From NCBI GenBank assembly GCA_022822085.1, contig JAJECK010000036.1, forward strand, positions 1-64,000: 64,000 nucleotides of DNA, written 5' to 3'. This DNA comes from Candidatus Poribacteria bacterium (GTDB lineage: Bacteria; Poribacteria; WGA-4E; WGA-3G). This document shows, in pieces, positions 53,276 to 63,127 of this stretch; within the stretch, counting starts at the first letter, position 1; each line of letters begins with the position of its first letter. The notes under the pieces were generated by a model. It had not been told where the DNA came from. It did not search any database and saw only the letters and a list, made by a program, of their open reading frames with translations. A program made the position numbers and the translations under genes.

Positions 53276-54961
53276 TTACAATTCAACAAGGACAGAATCC
53301 ATTTCTCTGGTCATGATGATACGACAATTCCAATTACTATCATCTTGATCAGGGAAATCCGCTCTATAATGAGCACCCCGACTTTCTGTTCTGACTGAAG
53401 ATGCTTTAGTTATTAGCCATGCGACATTGAGCATATTAACTGCCTCACATAAGTCTACATTCGTTGTGTGAAGTACGTTAGGAGAAGATGGACAAAATCC
53501 AATTTCTGCCCCAATTTCATCCAAATCTGAGAGTGTAAGTTCTATCTCTTCCCCCTCGCGTTCAATCGCTACATTTTCCCACAGTGTCTCTCTAATGGCC
53601 TCTTTAATTGCAACTATTGTCTCCTCATCAAATCTCATAGACAACTCTGGCTTATCACATTTTGATATAGGTATATCGGGTGGTTCCTGAGATGTTTGTG
53701 ATTTCGCGTATGCTGCAGCGTTATTTCCAGCACGTACACCAAAAACAAGACACTCTAAAAGCGAATTACTCGCTAATCGGTTTGCGCCGTGCACACCAGT
53801 ACATGCAACTTCACCACAGGCAAATAGTCCAGTAAGATTTGTTTCCGTATCAGCATTAGTGCGGACACCTCCCATCATAAAATGTGCCCCTGGACGGACT
53901 GGAATTAGGTCAATACTAATATCCAGACCATAACGTTCTGTTGTGGCAGAGATAGTTGGGAAACGTTCTTGGATATAGTCGGAGGATTTATGCGTAATAT
54001 CAAGATATACGCAAGGAAAGTCAGTCAGGAACATCTCATTCTGTATGGCGCGGCTGACAACATCACGAGGTGCAAGTTCACCTTTCTCATGATATTTCTC
54101 CATGAAACGTTCACCACGGATGTTGATGAGTCTTCCACCTTCTCCACGCACCGCCTCAGATATAAGAAAATTTGGAGCACCGTCAAGGAAAAGCGTCGTA
54201 GGATGGAATTGAACGAACTCCATATCAATCATCTCACAACCAGCACGCCAGGCGGCTGCGAAACCGTCCCCTGTTGCTACCTCTGGGTTTGAAGTGCATG
54301 GATAGAGACGACCAAGCCCGCCAGTGGCGAGTATAGTTGCTTTTGCGTAGAGAGACACCAATTCTCCTTCCACGATTGCCCTAACACCGTAGCAGGTCAT
54401 AGTTTCGTTTTCAGAGACTAATGCTGCATCCGTAAGGAGGTCAACTGCAAATGCGTCTGATATAACACGTATCCGTTCTGTGTTAAGCACTCGTTGAACG
54501 AGAACATCAGTGGTTTCTCTCCCAGTAGCATCCCCTTTATGTACAATTCTCTTTCTGCTGTGTGCTGCTTCCTGCGTAAACCGTGGCAGCGTCCCTTCCC
54601 AATCAAAATTCGCGCCCCAATCTAACAATTCCTTTACACGAGGAATACCTTCAGAAACCATAGTTTCTACAACATCAACATCACACAACCCACACCCCGC
54701 ACTGCAAGTATCCTCAACATGTAGGTCAACAGTGTCGTCAATATTCATAGCGACAGCGATGCCGCCTTGTGCATAGAGGGTATTGCTTTCTTTGAGGGTT
54801 GTTTTCGTAATAAGCGTAACATCAGCACTTTCACTTGCGGCAAGTGCAGCACGCAGACCAGCAGCACCACTTCCGATTATGAGGACATCTGTCCACCATT
54901 CTGAAGACGTGGCTGAATTCAGCACAGAAAAATCTGTTTCATTATCCATGTTGTCTTGCAA
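53276..54961 (-). CDS. nadB: L-aspartate oxidase
   Basis: 561 aa. FAD-dependent first enzyme of NAD synthesis, oxidising aspartate to iminoaspartate. DVLIIGSGAAGLRAAL (dinucleotide site), SNTLYAQGGIAVAM, RFTQEAAHSRKRIVH, GGLGRLYPCTSNP, FVQFHPTTL and HFMMGGVRTN are all diagnostic. A TTG start at 54961 or ATG at 54949 is possible; the former has AAAGG upstream. nadA and nadC are not in the window. It lies at the end of a long minus-strand block. Confidence 0.95.
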   Translation of the reverse strand: MQDNMDNETDFSVLNSATSSEWWTDVLIIGSGAAGLRAALAASESADVTLITKTTLKESNTLYAQGGIAVAMNIDDTVDLHVEDTCSAGCGLCDVDVVETMVSEGIPRVKELLDWGANFDWEGTLPRFTQEAAHSRKRIVHKGDATGRETTDVLVQRVLNTERIRVISDAFAVDLLTDAALVSENETMTCYGVRAIVEGELVSLYAKATILATGGLGRLYPCTSNPEVATGDGFAAAWRAGCEMIDMEFVQFHPTTLFLDGAPNFLISEAVRGEGGRLINIRGERFMEKYHEKGELAPRDVVSRAIQNEMFLTDFPCVYLDITHKSSDYIQERFPTISATTERYGLDISIDLIPVRPGAHFMMGGVRTNADTETNLTGLFACGEVACTGVHGANRLASNSLLECLVFGVRAGNNAAAYAKSQTSQEPPDIPISKCDKPELSMRFDEETIVAIKEAIRETLWENVAIEREGEEIELTLSDLDEIGAEIGFCPSSPNVLHTTNVDLCEAVNMLNVAWLITKASSVRTESRGAHYRADFPDQDDSNWNCRIIMTREMDSVLVEL

Positions 54962-54995
54962 GCCTTTCGGCGTTCACGATAATTGCGTTTGACAT

Positions 54996-55412
54996 CTACG
55001 GCGCAAAACTATCGTCAACAGGCATTACCTTACCTGTGCCCGTTGCAATGAGCGTGTTATCGCTCAATTTTATTTCTGCTTTTGCTTCTATAATACGTCG
55101 TGATACTTTTGTTCTTTTTGCTGATACAAAAAGTTTTACACCCGTCGGTGCTGGTTTCCGAAAACGCACCTCGAGCTGTGCAGTAACAGCTGGCCCGTCA
55201 TACGTTCCTATGCCGATATGTGTTATCGCCTCATCTAACAGCGTGCTGATTATACCGCCGTGTAGAATTTTTGCCCACCCTTGCATGTGTTCCGGTGGTG
55301 TGCATTCAATGTGAACCGCAGCTCCCGAATCTATGATTTCCGGATGGACTTGCAATCCATACGGATTTTTCATACCGCATACAAAACATCGGTTATTATT
55401 TTTAATGCTCAT
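54996..55412 (-). CDS. PaaI-like hot-dog thioesterase
   Basis: 138 aa. HGGIISTLLDEAI contains the HGG(M/I) active-site segment of the PaaI/YdiI group. VTAQLEVRFRKPAPTG is the following strand. An N-terminal RCFVCGMKNPYGL is a CxxC-type addition seen in a subgroup. It hydrolyses acyl- or aryl-CoA esters; substrate unknown. It sits 33 bases after valS and 34 before nadB on the same strand. Confidence 0.88.
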   Translation of the reverse strand: MSIKNNNRCFVCGMKNPYGLQVHPEIIDSGAAVHIECTPPEHMQGWAKILHGGIISTLLDEAITHIGIGTYDGPAVTAQLEVRFRKPAPTGVKLFVSAKRTKVSRRIIEAKAEIKLSDNTLIATGTGKVMPVDDSFAP

Positions 55413-55445
55413 ATTTAACCCAGAATGTCAGATATTATCACATTT

Positions 55446-58103
55446 TTATGATGTATTTAGTAATGACAGACTCCGCTCCAACTTACCTTGTTCGATCAAT
55501 AACCTGTCAAGCAAATCGCGTTTTTGGGCAACCACGTTTTCTGGTGCCCGTTCAATAAAGTTTGGATTCTCTAAGGTTTTCTGCGCTGCTGCCACATCTT
55601 TTACTGTCTGTTGATGCCGTTTGGTGAGCCGTGTTTTTTCCGTCTCCAGATCAATTACCCCTGCCAAAGGTATATAGATTGCCAGTTCTCCTATCACAGC
55701 TTCTGCCGATGCGGGTGGTTTCGGTAAGGTTTCTGCTATTGTTATAGATTCTACACGGGTGAATGCAGGTAAATAGTGCCCGAGATACGTCTCAAGTCGT
55801 TCACGAATTTCAGCATTTGGTGATTGTATGTGAACGTCTACAGCCGCGCCAATTGGAACATTCAGTTCACCACGTATACTTCTAATATTATCTATGACCT
55901 TCATGAGTGTTTCCATCGTAGCTTCTGCTGTCGGATTCTCCGTTGAGGGTGTAGGCCAAGGTGCAACGGTAACAGACGCTTTCTCATCAGACGAATTTCT
56001 CTGACTACCGTGAGGGAGTTGCTGCCATATTTCTTCTGTTATAAATGGCATCAATGGGTGTAGCAACCGCATAATCTGTTCTAAAACATCAACGGCAACC
56101 CATAAGGCTTTAGGTTCATCGTTTGACAGTCGTTGTTTTGCAAACTCAATATACCAATCACAGAATTCATGCCAGAGAAATGCGTAAAGCGTATGTGCTA
56201 CCTCATGAAATCGGAAGTTTTCCAAAGCATCTGTCGTTGTCTTTATTGTGTAATTTAGTCTGCTTTGAATCCATTGTACTTCTAAAGGCACCTGTTCATT
56301 GTCATCTGTATCAGTTGTTGGAATTGGATGTTTTTCCAAGTTCATAAGTATGAATCGTGCTGCATTCCATATTTTATTGGCGAACCTTCTACCGGATTCA
56401 ATCTGAGCTTCAGGTAGAGCAACATAAGGGATTGGTGTGCTGACATTTGCAAGTGCAAACCGAAATGCATCAGTACCATACTTCTCAATCGTCTCTAATG
56501 GATCTATGCTGTTTCCTTTCGATTTACTCATCTTCTGTCCCTTCTCATCAGCAACAAGTCCATGAAGGTATACGTGGCGGAATGGCACTTCATCCATACA
56601 TCCGAGACCTAACATAATCATCCTTGCTACCCAAAAGAACAGAATGTCCCACCCGCTGACAAGTACGGAAGTGGGATAAAAGGTCTTCAACTCATCTGTT
56701 TCTTCTGGCCACCCCATTGTTGAGAAGGGCCACAATCCGGAACTGAACCAAGTGTCTAATACATCCTCCTCCTGATGGAAATCGGTAGACCCACATTTGC
56801 ACTTTTTAGGTGTGTCCATTGCAGCAGTAACTTCTTCACAAGAATTGCAATACCAAATCGGCAGCCTATGTCCCCACCATCTTTGGCGTGAAATCGGCCA
56901 CGGTTCTATATTTTCCATCCAGTGATAGAAACGCGCTGTTTCACGTTCAGGAATAAATGTGATTTCTCCTTTTTTTGTTGCTTCTATTGCACGTTCAGCA
57001 AGTGGACGAACATTCATAAACCATTGTAATGATATTGCTGGTTCAACAATTGTGTTGCATCTATCATGATGTCCGACTGTATGCCTATGCGGAACTATCT
57101 TGACAAGATACCCCTCGTTCTTCAAATCTTCAACAACCTTTTTGCGACAATCCCATCGTGATAAACCTGTGTATCTCTCTCCTGCATCCTCATTCATGTG
57201 TCCATCTGTAGTGAAGATATTTCGCTGTTCAAGATCGTGTCTCAAACCGATTTCATAGTCATTGACATCGTGTGCGGGGGTTACTTTCAATGCACCTGTT
57301 CCAAATTCTGTATCTACATATTCATCTGCGATTATAGTAATTTCTCTATCGCATAAGGGTAGGAGCACTTTTTTACCTATAAGGTGTTGATAGCGTTCGT
57401 CATCAGGATGGACAGCAACTGCGGTATCACCTAACATTGTTTCAGGACGAGTGGTTGCTATTTCAAGGGTTATATCAGTGTCTATCACTGGATAGTGTAT
57501 GTGATAGAAGTTACCATCAATCTCAATCGGTTCTACCTCAAGGTTACTTACTGCAGTATGACAGTTTGGACACCAATTCACCATGTATGTGTCCCGATAG
57601 ATAAGTCCTTGATTGTAGAGTTTTACAAAGGCAGTCCGTACTGCTATTGAAAGACCTGCATCAAGTGTAAATCGTTCACGTTCCCAATCACAAGAACATC
57701 CGAGTTGTTGAAGTTGCGAGACAATATAACCAGCGGATTCATCTTTCCATTGCCACATCCGTTCAGTAAATTTCTCACGCCCAATCGCGTTTCTACTTGT
57801 TCCTTCTTCTGCAAGTTTTTGCTCCATAATGAGTTCAGTTACAATTCCAGCATGATCAGTTCCCGGCATCCATAAAGTATTATGTCCCTTCATACGGTGC
57901 CATCGGATAAGGCAATCCTGTAGGGTGTTATCAAGGGCGTGTCCGATATGTAGACTACCAGTAATATTTGGGGGTGGGATCACAATTGCGTATGGAGATT
58001 TGTCAGAAGTAGATTCGGCGTGAAAATAATTGTTGCTTAGCCAGAATTGGTACCATTTCCCCTCAATTTCCTGAGGGTCATAAATCTTTGGAAGACTCGT
58101 CAT
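55446..58103 (-). CDS. valS: Valyl-tRNA synthetase
   Basis: 885 aa, full length. HIGH motif in PPPNITGSLHIGHALDNT (52-55) and KMSKS in KGQKMSKSKGNSIDP (524-528). The editing insert is present (ETMLGDTAVAVHPDD, GTGALKVTPAHD), a zinc-type CNSCEE...CKCGS insert follows, and the C-terminal ~65 residues form the tRNA-binding coiled coil (LETEKTRLTKRHQQTVKDVAAAQKTL). No T-box leader seen upstream; a GC-rich hairpin precedes it. Confidence 0.97.
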   Translation of the reverse strand: MTSLPKIYDPQEIEGKWYQFWLSNNYFHAESTSDKSPYAIVIPPPNITGSLHIGHALDNTLQDCLIRWHRMKGHNTLWMPGTDHAGIVTELIMEQKLAEEGTSRNAIGREKFTERMWQWKDESAGYIVSQLQQLGCSCDWERERFTLDAGLSIAVRTAFVKLYNQGLIYRDTYMVNWCPNCHTAVSNLEVEPIEIDGNFYHIHYPVIDTDITLEIATTRPETMLGDTAVAVHPDDERYQHLIGKKVLLPLCDREITIIADEYVDTEFGTGALKVTPAHDVNDYEIGLRHDLEQRNIFTTDGHMNEDAGERYTGLSRWDCRKKVVEDLKNEGYLVKIVPHRHTVGHHDRCNTIVEPAISLQWFMNVRPLAERAIEATKKGEITFIPERETARFYHWMENIEPWPISRQRWWGHRLPIWYCNSCEEVTAAMDTPKKCKCGSTDFHQEEDVLDTWFSSGLWPFSTMGWPEETDELKTFYPTSVLVSGWDILFFWVARMIMLGLGCMDEVPFRHVYLHGLVADEKGQKMSKSKGNSIDPLETIEKYGTDAFRFALANVSTPIPYVALPEAQIESGRRFANKIWNAARFILMNLEKHPIPTTDTDDNEQVPLEVQWIQSRLNYTIKTTTDALENFRFHEVAHTLYAFLWHEFCDWYIEFAKQRLSNDEPKALWVAVDVLEQIMRLLHPLMPFITEEIWQQLPHGSQRNSSDEKASVTVAPWPTPSTENPTAEATMETLMKVIDNIRSIRGELNVPIGAAVDVHIQSPNAEIRERLETYLGHYLPAFTRVESITIAETLPKPPASAEAVIGELAIYIPLAGVIDLETEKTRLTKRHQQTVKDVAAAQKTLENPNFIERAPENVVAQKRDLLDRLLIEQGKLERSLSLLNTS

Positions 58104-58154
58104 ATTCTTACCTGAAAGGAAACCTATTACACCAAGATAATCTGATTTTGAAGT

Positions 58155-58181
58155 TATAGCGCGCCGATAGAGCGCGCTATA
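58155..58181. repeat. GC-rich hairpin between hpf and valS
   Basis: TATAGCGCGC (58155-58164) and GCGCGCTATA (58172-58181) form a perfect 10-bp stem with a 7-base loop. There is no T tract. It shares the AGCGCG...CGCGCT theme with the hairpin at 49800. It may be a processing or attenuation site between the two minus-strand genes. Confidence 0.6.
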
Positions 58182-58223
58182 TTACTATTTTACAATTTAT
58201 AACTTGTACAACGGACTATGTCT

Positions 58224-58781
58224 CTATGTAAAGGAGGGTTCTACCCAACCATACGCACCATTGTCAGACTGATAAAGTAAGTTTACCTGCCGCGTTTCAG
58301 AATTTAAGAACATCAAAAGAGTTCCACCCGAAGAGTGAAGTTCTGTCGCAGCTTCATTCACTGTAAGTGGTTTTGCAGCAAATTTCTCTGCAGCAGGAAC
58401 AATTATAGGTGAATCAGTTAAATCTAATTCTACGGGAATATCAGTTATTTCTTGATTCAACTGTTCCACTACCTCGCGATGGGGAACATCATGCCGTTTA
58501 TCCTTTACACGTTCCTTATATTTACGGATCTGTTTGATGACTTTGTCTACCGCGCCATCCAAAGCAGACATCAAATCATGGGTCTCATTATTTGCAAAGA
58601 ATGAGACCCTGGGGGCAATGATTTTTACTTCAACTTCAAAACGATGCTTTTCTGCTTTAAGAATAACATTAAACTCCTGCATTTCACTGAAACGGGATTC
58701 AATTTTCTCTGCACGTTTGATGATGTAATCATGCAGGTCATCAGTAATTTTGAGATTATGTCCAGAATAAGTGATTTTCAT
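58224..58781 (-). CDS. hpf: Ribosome hibernation promoting factor, long form
   Basis: 185 aa with GGGGAGA upstream. N-terminal ~100 residues (MKITYSGHNLKITDDLHDYI, ERVKDKRHD) are the S30AE domain that binds the 30S decoding centre. The C-terminal ~60 residues (KPLTVNEAATELHSSGGTLLMFLNSETRQVNLLYQSDNGAYGWVEP) are the dimerisation domain of long HPF, which joins ribosomes into 100S particles. Directly downstream of rpoN, as in many Gram-negatives. Confidence 0.93.
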   Translation of the reverse strand: MKITYSGHNLKITDDLHDYIIKRAEKIESRFSEMQEFNVILKAEKHRFEVEVKIIAPRVSFFANNETHDLMSALDGAVDKVIKQIRKYKERVKDKRHDVPHREVVEQLNQEITDIPVELDLTDSPIIVPAAEKFAAKPLTVNEAATELHSSGGTLLMFLNSETRQVNLLYQSDNGAYGWVEPSFT

Positions 58782-58856
58782 AATTTATATCTCCCCATGG
58801 TATAGAGTTGATTTATTTATCTTGCGGTAAATAGTCGGAATAACGTAACCATACAT

Positions 58857-60644
58857 TTATTTTTCACTGTTCTTTCTTTGACGGGAAGATAGTATACCCA
58901 ATTCCTCACGATATTTTTGTACAGTCCGTCTGGCAACAACAATTCCTTTTTTTTTCAATAAAGTACTCACTGTCTGGTCGCTTATGGGTTTTGCTGTGTC
59001 CTCGTTACTTATCAGATCTTTTATGGCTGCTTTGACATGTTCAGACGATACAGAACTCCCATGTGTGGTAGCTAACTGGTTTCTAAAAAAGAATTTTAAT
59101 GGGAAAGTTCCGATTGGTGTTTCAACATATTTATGACTCGTAACGCGACTTACTGTTGATTCGTGCACACCTGCCATTTCTGCTACAGTTTTTAAGGTCA
59201 AAGGTTTCAGACTCTGCGCTCCTTGTTGCAAGAAATCAGATTGCACCTCAAATATTGCTTCTGTAACGCGTTCAATTGTCCGGCCTCGTTGTGATATACT
59301 ATTAAGAATATCTATCGCGTCATTAAATTTTTTCTGTATCCATTTTTTGGCATCAGAATCTAATGTATTTTTTTCATCACGCATTAATCTTACATAATAT
59401 GGATTCATACGCAATCGTGGAATGAAATTATCATTCGGCAAAACATAATACTCTCCATCCATTTCAACAATTTTTACATCAGGTGTGACTCCTTGCACCG
59501 TTTCAGGAGACTTTACCAAGTCCTTTACGGATGGGTCTGTATAGTATCTGCCCGGATATGGAGATAAAGTGCTGATCCAAGAAGATGCTTTCTGAATGTC
59601 TGTTTTGTCCACATGTAGTTCTTCAGATATCGTGGACATTTGATTGTTTAATAAATCCTGCAAATGGTTTTCTACGATCAGTTTTGCAAGTTGATGTGGA
59701 ACATCAGTTTCATACGGTGTTTGCCCGTTACGTTTATATTGCTGCATTTCGTGATGTCGAATCTGTATGCACAATGTTTCTTTGAGGTCACGATAAGCAA
59801 TCCCAATAGGATCAAAAGTATCTTGTATTGTGTGTAACACGGATTCTACTTCAGATACCGGACATCCCACTTCTATTGCTATATCTTCTAAAGTGAGTTC
59901 ATATAGGTTGAGTTCATTTCCTTCATGAATTACCGTATATGTCATTTTGTCTTGCACATCAATGATTTCCCATCTTTCTGACTTACTTTCAGGTGAGGCA
60001 TCAATCGGTAGAACTTCATATTCCTTTTCTTCTGTCTCTTCTTTAGAATCCTTTTTGTCTGATATGGATTTACTAAGATTCTTAGATAATGTATTCTTTA
60101 ATTCTTCAGTTACATATCCATTTTTAAAGTCAACGAGGAACTCTATCGGAAGAGAAAATAGTTTCAACTGGAGTTGACCATCATCATTTAAATTGCCGAT
60201 TATTAATTCTCCAATGGAGCGTTCTGTATTCGTGAAGGGTGCTAACTGCAGTTGTTGCTGTAGATAATTCTGAAGAGATAACGCTTCAGCAATATCTGGT
60301 TCTGGCGCATCAGAATCATCATATTCTGTTTTTCCATTTGTTGCAGGCATCCGCATGTCGTCAAACACGGAATTCCAGTCAATATCAACAGATGAATCTT
60401 CTTTATCAATGTTTTCTTCAGGATTATTCCATTCCAATGCTGGATCGTAATCCTCCATAGACAAGGCTGTATCTTGTTCCTCCTCTATTTCTAACAAAGG
60501 GTTTTGAATTAACTCTTGTTCTATGTATTGCTTTAACTCAAGTTGCGGCATCATCAACACCTTGATTGCTTGTTGCAACTTGGGTGTCATGACTATTTTT
60601 TGTTGCTGAGTCTGTGTATGTGTGAGTTTCTGTTGAATTTTCAT
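58857..60644 (-). CDS. rpoN: RNA polymerase sigma-54 factor
   Basis: About 595 aa, longer than the usual ~480 because of acidic linkers. Start ATG 60644 has GGAG nine bases upstream; an ATG at 60659 is the alternative. Region I (QQKIVMTPKLQQAIKVLMMPQLELKQYIEQEL), the core-binding domain, the HTH (HESTVSRVTSHKYVETPIGTFPLKFFF) and the RpoN box (VARRTVQKYREELGI) are all present. The linker contains a KEETEEKE-rich stretch. It directs -24/-12 promoters with enhancer-binding ATPases, none of which is in the window. Confidence 0.96.
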   Translation of the reverse strand: MKIQQKLTHTQTQQQKIVMTPKLQQAIKVLMMPQLELKQYIEQELIQNPLLEIEEEQDTALSMEDYDPALEWNNPEENIDKEDSSVDIDWNSVFDDMRMPATNGKTEYDDSDAPEPDIAEALSLQNYLQQQLQLAPFTNTERSIGELIIGNLNDDGQLQLKLFSLPIEFLVDFKNGYVTEELKNTLSKNLSKSISDKKDSKEETEEKEYEVLPIDASPESKSERWEIIDVQDKMTYTVIHEGNELNLYELTLEDIAIEVGCPVSEVESVLHTIQDTFDPIGIAYRDLKETLCIQIRHHEMQQYKRNGQTPYETDVPHQLAKLIVENHLQDLLNNQMSTISEELHVDKTDIQKASSWISTLSPYPGRYYTDPSVKDLVKSPETVQGVTPDVKIVEMDGEYYVLPNDNFIPRLRMNPYYVRLMRDEKNTLDSDAKKWIQKKFNDAIDILNSISQRGRTIERVTEAIFEVQSDFLQQGAQSLKPLTLKTVAEMAGVHESTVSRVTSHKYVETPIGTFPLKFFFRNQLATTHGSSVSSEHVKAAIKDLISNEDTAKPISDQTVSTLLKKKGIVVARRTVQKYREELGILSSRQRKNSEK

Positions 60645-60738
60645 CACGCTGCACTCCATACCATATCAGACAATAGGAGTTTCATTGGGAACATTAGCGA
60701 TATAAGTTTTTAAGTGATAAAGCGATACTAAATTCCTA

Positions 60739-61491
60739 CTATTGATTTTTTTCATGAAGTATATAATGAAAGTTGTCACCGAAATAAAGTTCTCTTGCGA
60801 CTTCACTATTTAGGAGTTCATCTGGAGTTCCAGACAATGTAATTTTTCCATCTGCAATTAGATATGCCCGATCAACGATATTTAGCGTCTCAACAGCGTT
60901 GTGGTCTGTAATCAATATGCCAAGGTTTCGATCCCGTAAGTGTAAGATCAACTGTTTTATATCAGCAACAGCAATGGGATCAATCCCAGAAAGTGGTTCA
61001 TCCAACAGGATGAAGTCTGGTTGTGCTGCGAGTGCCCGTGCAATTTCTGCCCGGCGACATTCGCCGCCAGAAAGTGTGTATGCCTTCCGATCTAACAGGT
61101 TGGAAATACCAAGTTCATCTGTAAATTCAAGAATCCGCTCTTCGCGTTCCTCCTTGGGCATTCCACGTGCCTCTAAAATTGCTTCAATGTTTTGTTTCAC
61201 CGTCAATTTACGGAAAATAGATGTTTCCTGAGAAAGATAACCTATACCTAGTCGGGCACGTTTATACATCGGTAAAAAAGTTATATCCCTATCTCCATAA
61301 GTTATGCGACCGGCATTTGGGCGAATCAGCCCAACGACCATGTAAAATGTAGTTGATTTGCCTGCACCATTCGGTCCCAACAATCCCACTATTTCTCCTT
61401 GTTGAACCGACAAACTTACTTCATTGACAACGATTGGCCCCCGACGGATATACCTCTTGACGAGATTATGTGTTTGTAATTCTATTGCCAC
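60739..61491 (-). CDS. lptB: Lipopolysaccharide export ATPase
   Basis: About 250 aa. GTG 61491 is chosen because AGGAAG lies seven bases upstream; a TTG at 61527 is possible. Walker A GPNGAGKST, Q-loop YLSQETSIFRKLTV, signature LSGGECRRAEIARAL and Walker B FILLDEPLSGIDPIAV are the LptB forms. It powers LPS extraction from the inner membrane with LptFG, which is not in the window. Between lptA and rpoN, the classical position. Confidence 0.95.
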   Translation of the reverse strand: MAIELQTHNLVKRYIRRGPIVVNEVSLSVQQGEIVGLLGPNGAGKSTTFYMVVGLIRPNAGRITYGDRDITFLPMYKRARLGIGYLSQETSIFRKLTVKQNIEAILEARGMPKEEREERILEFTDELGISNLLDRKAYTLSGGECRRAEIARALAAQPDFILLDEPLSGIDPIAVADIKQLILHLRDRNLGILITDHNAVETLNIVDRAYLIADGKITLSGTPDELLNSEVARELYFGDNFHYILHEKNQ

Positions 61492-61568
61492 GCTTTTACT
61501 TCCTATGTTCTCCCTTTTATTAAACAATAGTCCGATTCATATCCAAAACAATAAGTGGTGATATGTAT

Positions 61569-62555
61569 TCATTCTTGTGTTTCTTCTTCACCTGTATCTT
61601 CAGATTCAGATTCAACTTCATCCTTCTCTTCAGATTCTGATTGTTCCTTCTCTTCAGATTCGTTATTCTCAGATTCACTATCTCCCTTAGATTCAGCTTC
61701 TTCCTTTGCCTTGTCTATAGGAGCAGCTTTCTCTTTACTATCTGATTTGTCAGAATTTCCGTCTGACTTTTTCTGTTCCTCTTTTTTCGTTTCAGATGCG
61801 TCAGTTTTCTTGTCAGTATTACCTGTAGATTCGGTTGCATCTTTGTTGTCAGAATCAGTTTCCTCTGATTTTTCTGCTGATTCAGTTGGGGTGGCTTGTG
61901 TGACTTCTACCTTGAATTTAACGCCACCGATACCTGTCTGTTTACCAGTTATTCTATTGAATGTAAAGAGTTTTGTTTCTAATCTATCTTTGTTCTGTAA
62001 AACCACAACATTATCTTTTAATGTGATGATACTTGTTAGGTTATCCATCGTAGCATGGTCACAGGTAGCGAAGATTTTATCATCTCTGATTTCAACATTA
62101 CCAACTGCAACAATTTCTGTGGTTTCTCCAGTCTCTGGATTGTTCTTAATCGTGATAGTATCAGCGTTTAGGAAACCGATTTCAATGCCGTCCTCAGAAT
62201 GTCTTTTTGTTTTGGCATTGCCAATAAGGATTGTAATTCCAACTTTCTCATCTCTTTCCATTCTATCAGAGGTGCCTGTTATTACCTCTTTTGTGACTTT
62301 AACTTGTTCAGTATCTGTTTCATCACTTTGTTGATCCGAAGTAGCGGATGAACCGCCTTCTGTGTTATCAGGTGGTGCATCAGAAGTTTGGTCTGCTTCC
62401 TGCGCAACTTCAGCATCAGGAGCTTCTTCTGCGGTAACATGTAATGTTGTCAGACATAGTAGTATCCCTAATATTACTAACCAATTGCCTACGAATAACA
62501 GGAGTTTCTGAGATGTATCTGTATCAAATTTAGGGTTGATTTTCTTAATCTTCAT
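61569..62555 (-). CDS. lptA: LptA/OstA-type LPS transport protein with acidic low-complexity tail
   Basis: 328 aa, twice normal LptA length. Signal peptide/anchor (LLLFVGNWLVILGILLCLTTLHVTA). A Ser/Asp/Glu-rich stretch is followed by an OstA-like beta region at about 85-215 (IGFLNADTITIKNNPETGET..., VAVGNVEIRDDKIFATCDHATMDN, LKDNVVVLQNKDRLETKLFTFN). The last ~110 residues are almost only Glu, Ser, Asp and Lys. The OstA part bridges the periplasm; the tail's role is unknown. It overlaps lptC by 11 bases. Confidence 0.82.
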   Translation of the reverse strand: MKIKKINPKFDTDTSQKLLLFVGNWLVILGILLCLTTLHVTAEEAPDAEVAQEADQTSDAPPDNTEGGSSATSDQQSDETDTEQVKVTKEVITGTSDRMERDEKVGITILIGNAKTKRHSEDGIEIGFLNADTITIKNNPETGETTEIVAVGNVEIRDDKIFATCDHATMDNLTSIITLKDNVVVLQNKDRLETKLFTFNRITGKQTGIGGVKFKVEVTQATPTESAEKSEETDSDNKDATESTGNTDKKTDASETKKEEQKKSDGNSDKSDSKEKAAPIDKAKEEAESKGDSESENNESEEKEQSESEEKDEVESESEDTGEEETQE

Positions 62556-63099
62556 TTATTTCCTCGTCTTTAGGATAAAGTTTAAACCTGTTGTTTGTCA
62601 TAGTTACAGTTTCAAGGTTCGGATTCGCTACCATTTCTTTTCCATACCAAGTGGAGTCTCCACGCATTATCTTTACTTCATTAGGTGCATAAAGTGTGCC
62701 GTCTTTATTTTGCCATTCAAGGAATTCTGTCCGTAAAGTTCCATTTTCGCTGACACCAACGACATTTCCTTGAAGATACACATTATTTTTCTTTTGACCT
62801 GTATTGTAGAGTTCTCCTGTCTGACTTGTCAATGTAATGGATATCTCACCTTCTTCATATATTTGTACTTTGGGGTTTTGGACTATAATCTTGTTTCCAC
62901 CTGTCATTGTTTTTCGCATCTCGGAGGAGTTACCAACAAGTGTCCACTTCAATACTCCCCCTTCTGTGTGTTGTGTCGTGAATGTTTCCAGTTGTTGAAT
63001 CGGTGCTGGTGTTTCTGGTGGAATTTCCGCTTCGCGTTCACAACCGATGATTATTAACAGTGAAATACAGATGAATGTAATGAAATTTAACTTTGTCAA
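62545..63099 (-). CDS. lptC: LptC-like LPS export protein (probable lipoprotein or anchored)
   Basis: About 184 aa from TTG 63099, the first start after the upstream acyltransferase stop. No strong ribosome site. It gives MTKLNFITFICISLLIIIGC, a signal with a lipobox-like LIIIGC. The beta-jellyroll part shows the LptC pattern (NPKVQIYEEGEISITLTSQTGELYNTGQKKNNVYLQGNVVGVSENG..., LRTEFLEWQNKDGTLYAPNEVKIMRGDSTWYGKEM). It passes LPS from LptBFG to LptA. A lipoprotein form would differ from the enterobacterial membrane-anchored one. Confidence 0.8.
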   Translation of the reverse strand: MTKLNFITFICISLLIIIGCEREAEIPPETPAPIQQLETFTTQHTEGGVLKWTLVGNSSEMRKTMTGGNKIIVQNPKVQIYEEGEISITLTSQTGELYNTGQKKNNVYLQGNVVGVSENGTLRTEFLEWQNKDGTLYAPNEVKIMRGDSTWYGKEMVANPNLETVTMTNNRFKLYPKDEEINED

Positions 63100-63127
63100 T
63101 AACGGACATCTAAGAATAGCGTTTTCA

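Noticed and set aside
58104-58223. T-box leader of valS
   Set aside because: The gap is only ~120 bases and no T-box consensus (AGGGTGGNACC-type) or terminator/antiterminator pair was found; only a single GC hairpin.
61555-62334. Ser-rich plus-strand ORF of 259 codons
   Set aside because: It is the antisense of the acidic low-complexity tail of LptA. Glu/Asp/Ser codons read backwards give Ser/Phe-rich sequence, with no ribosome site.
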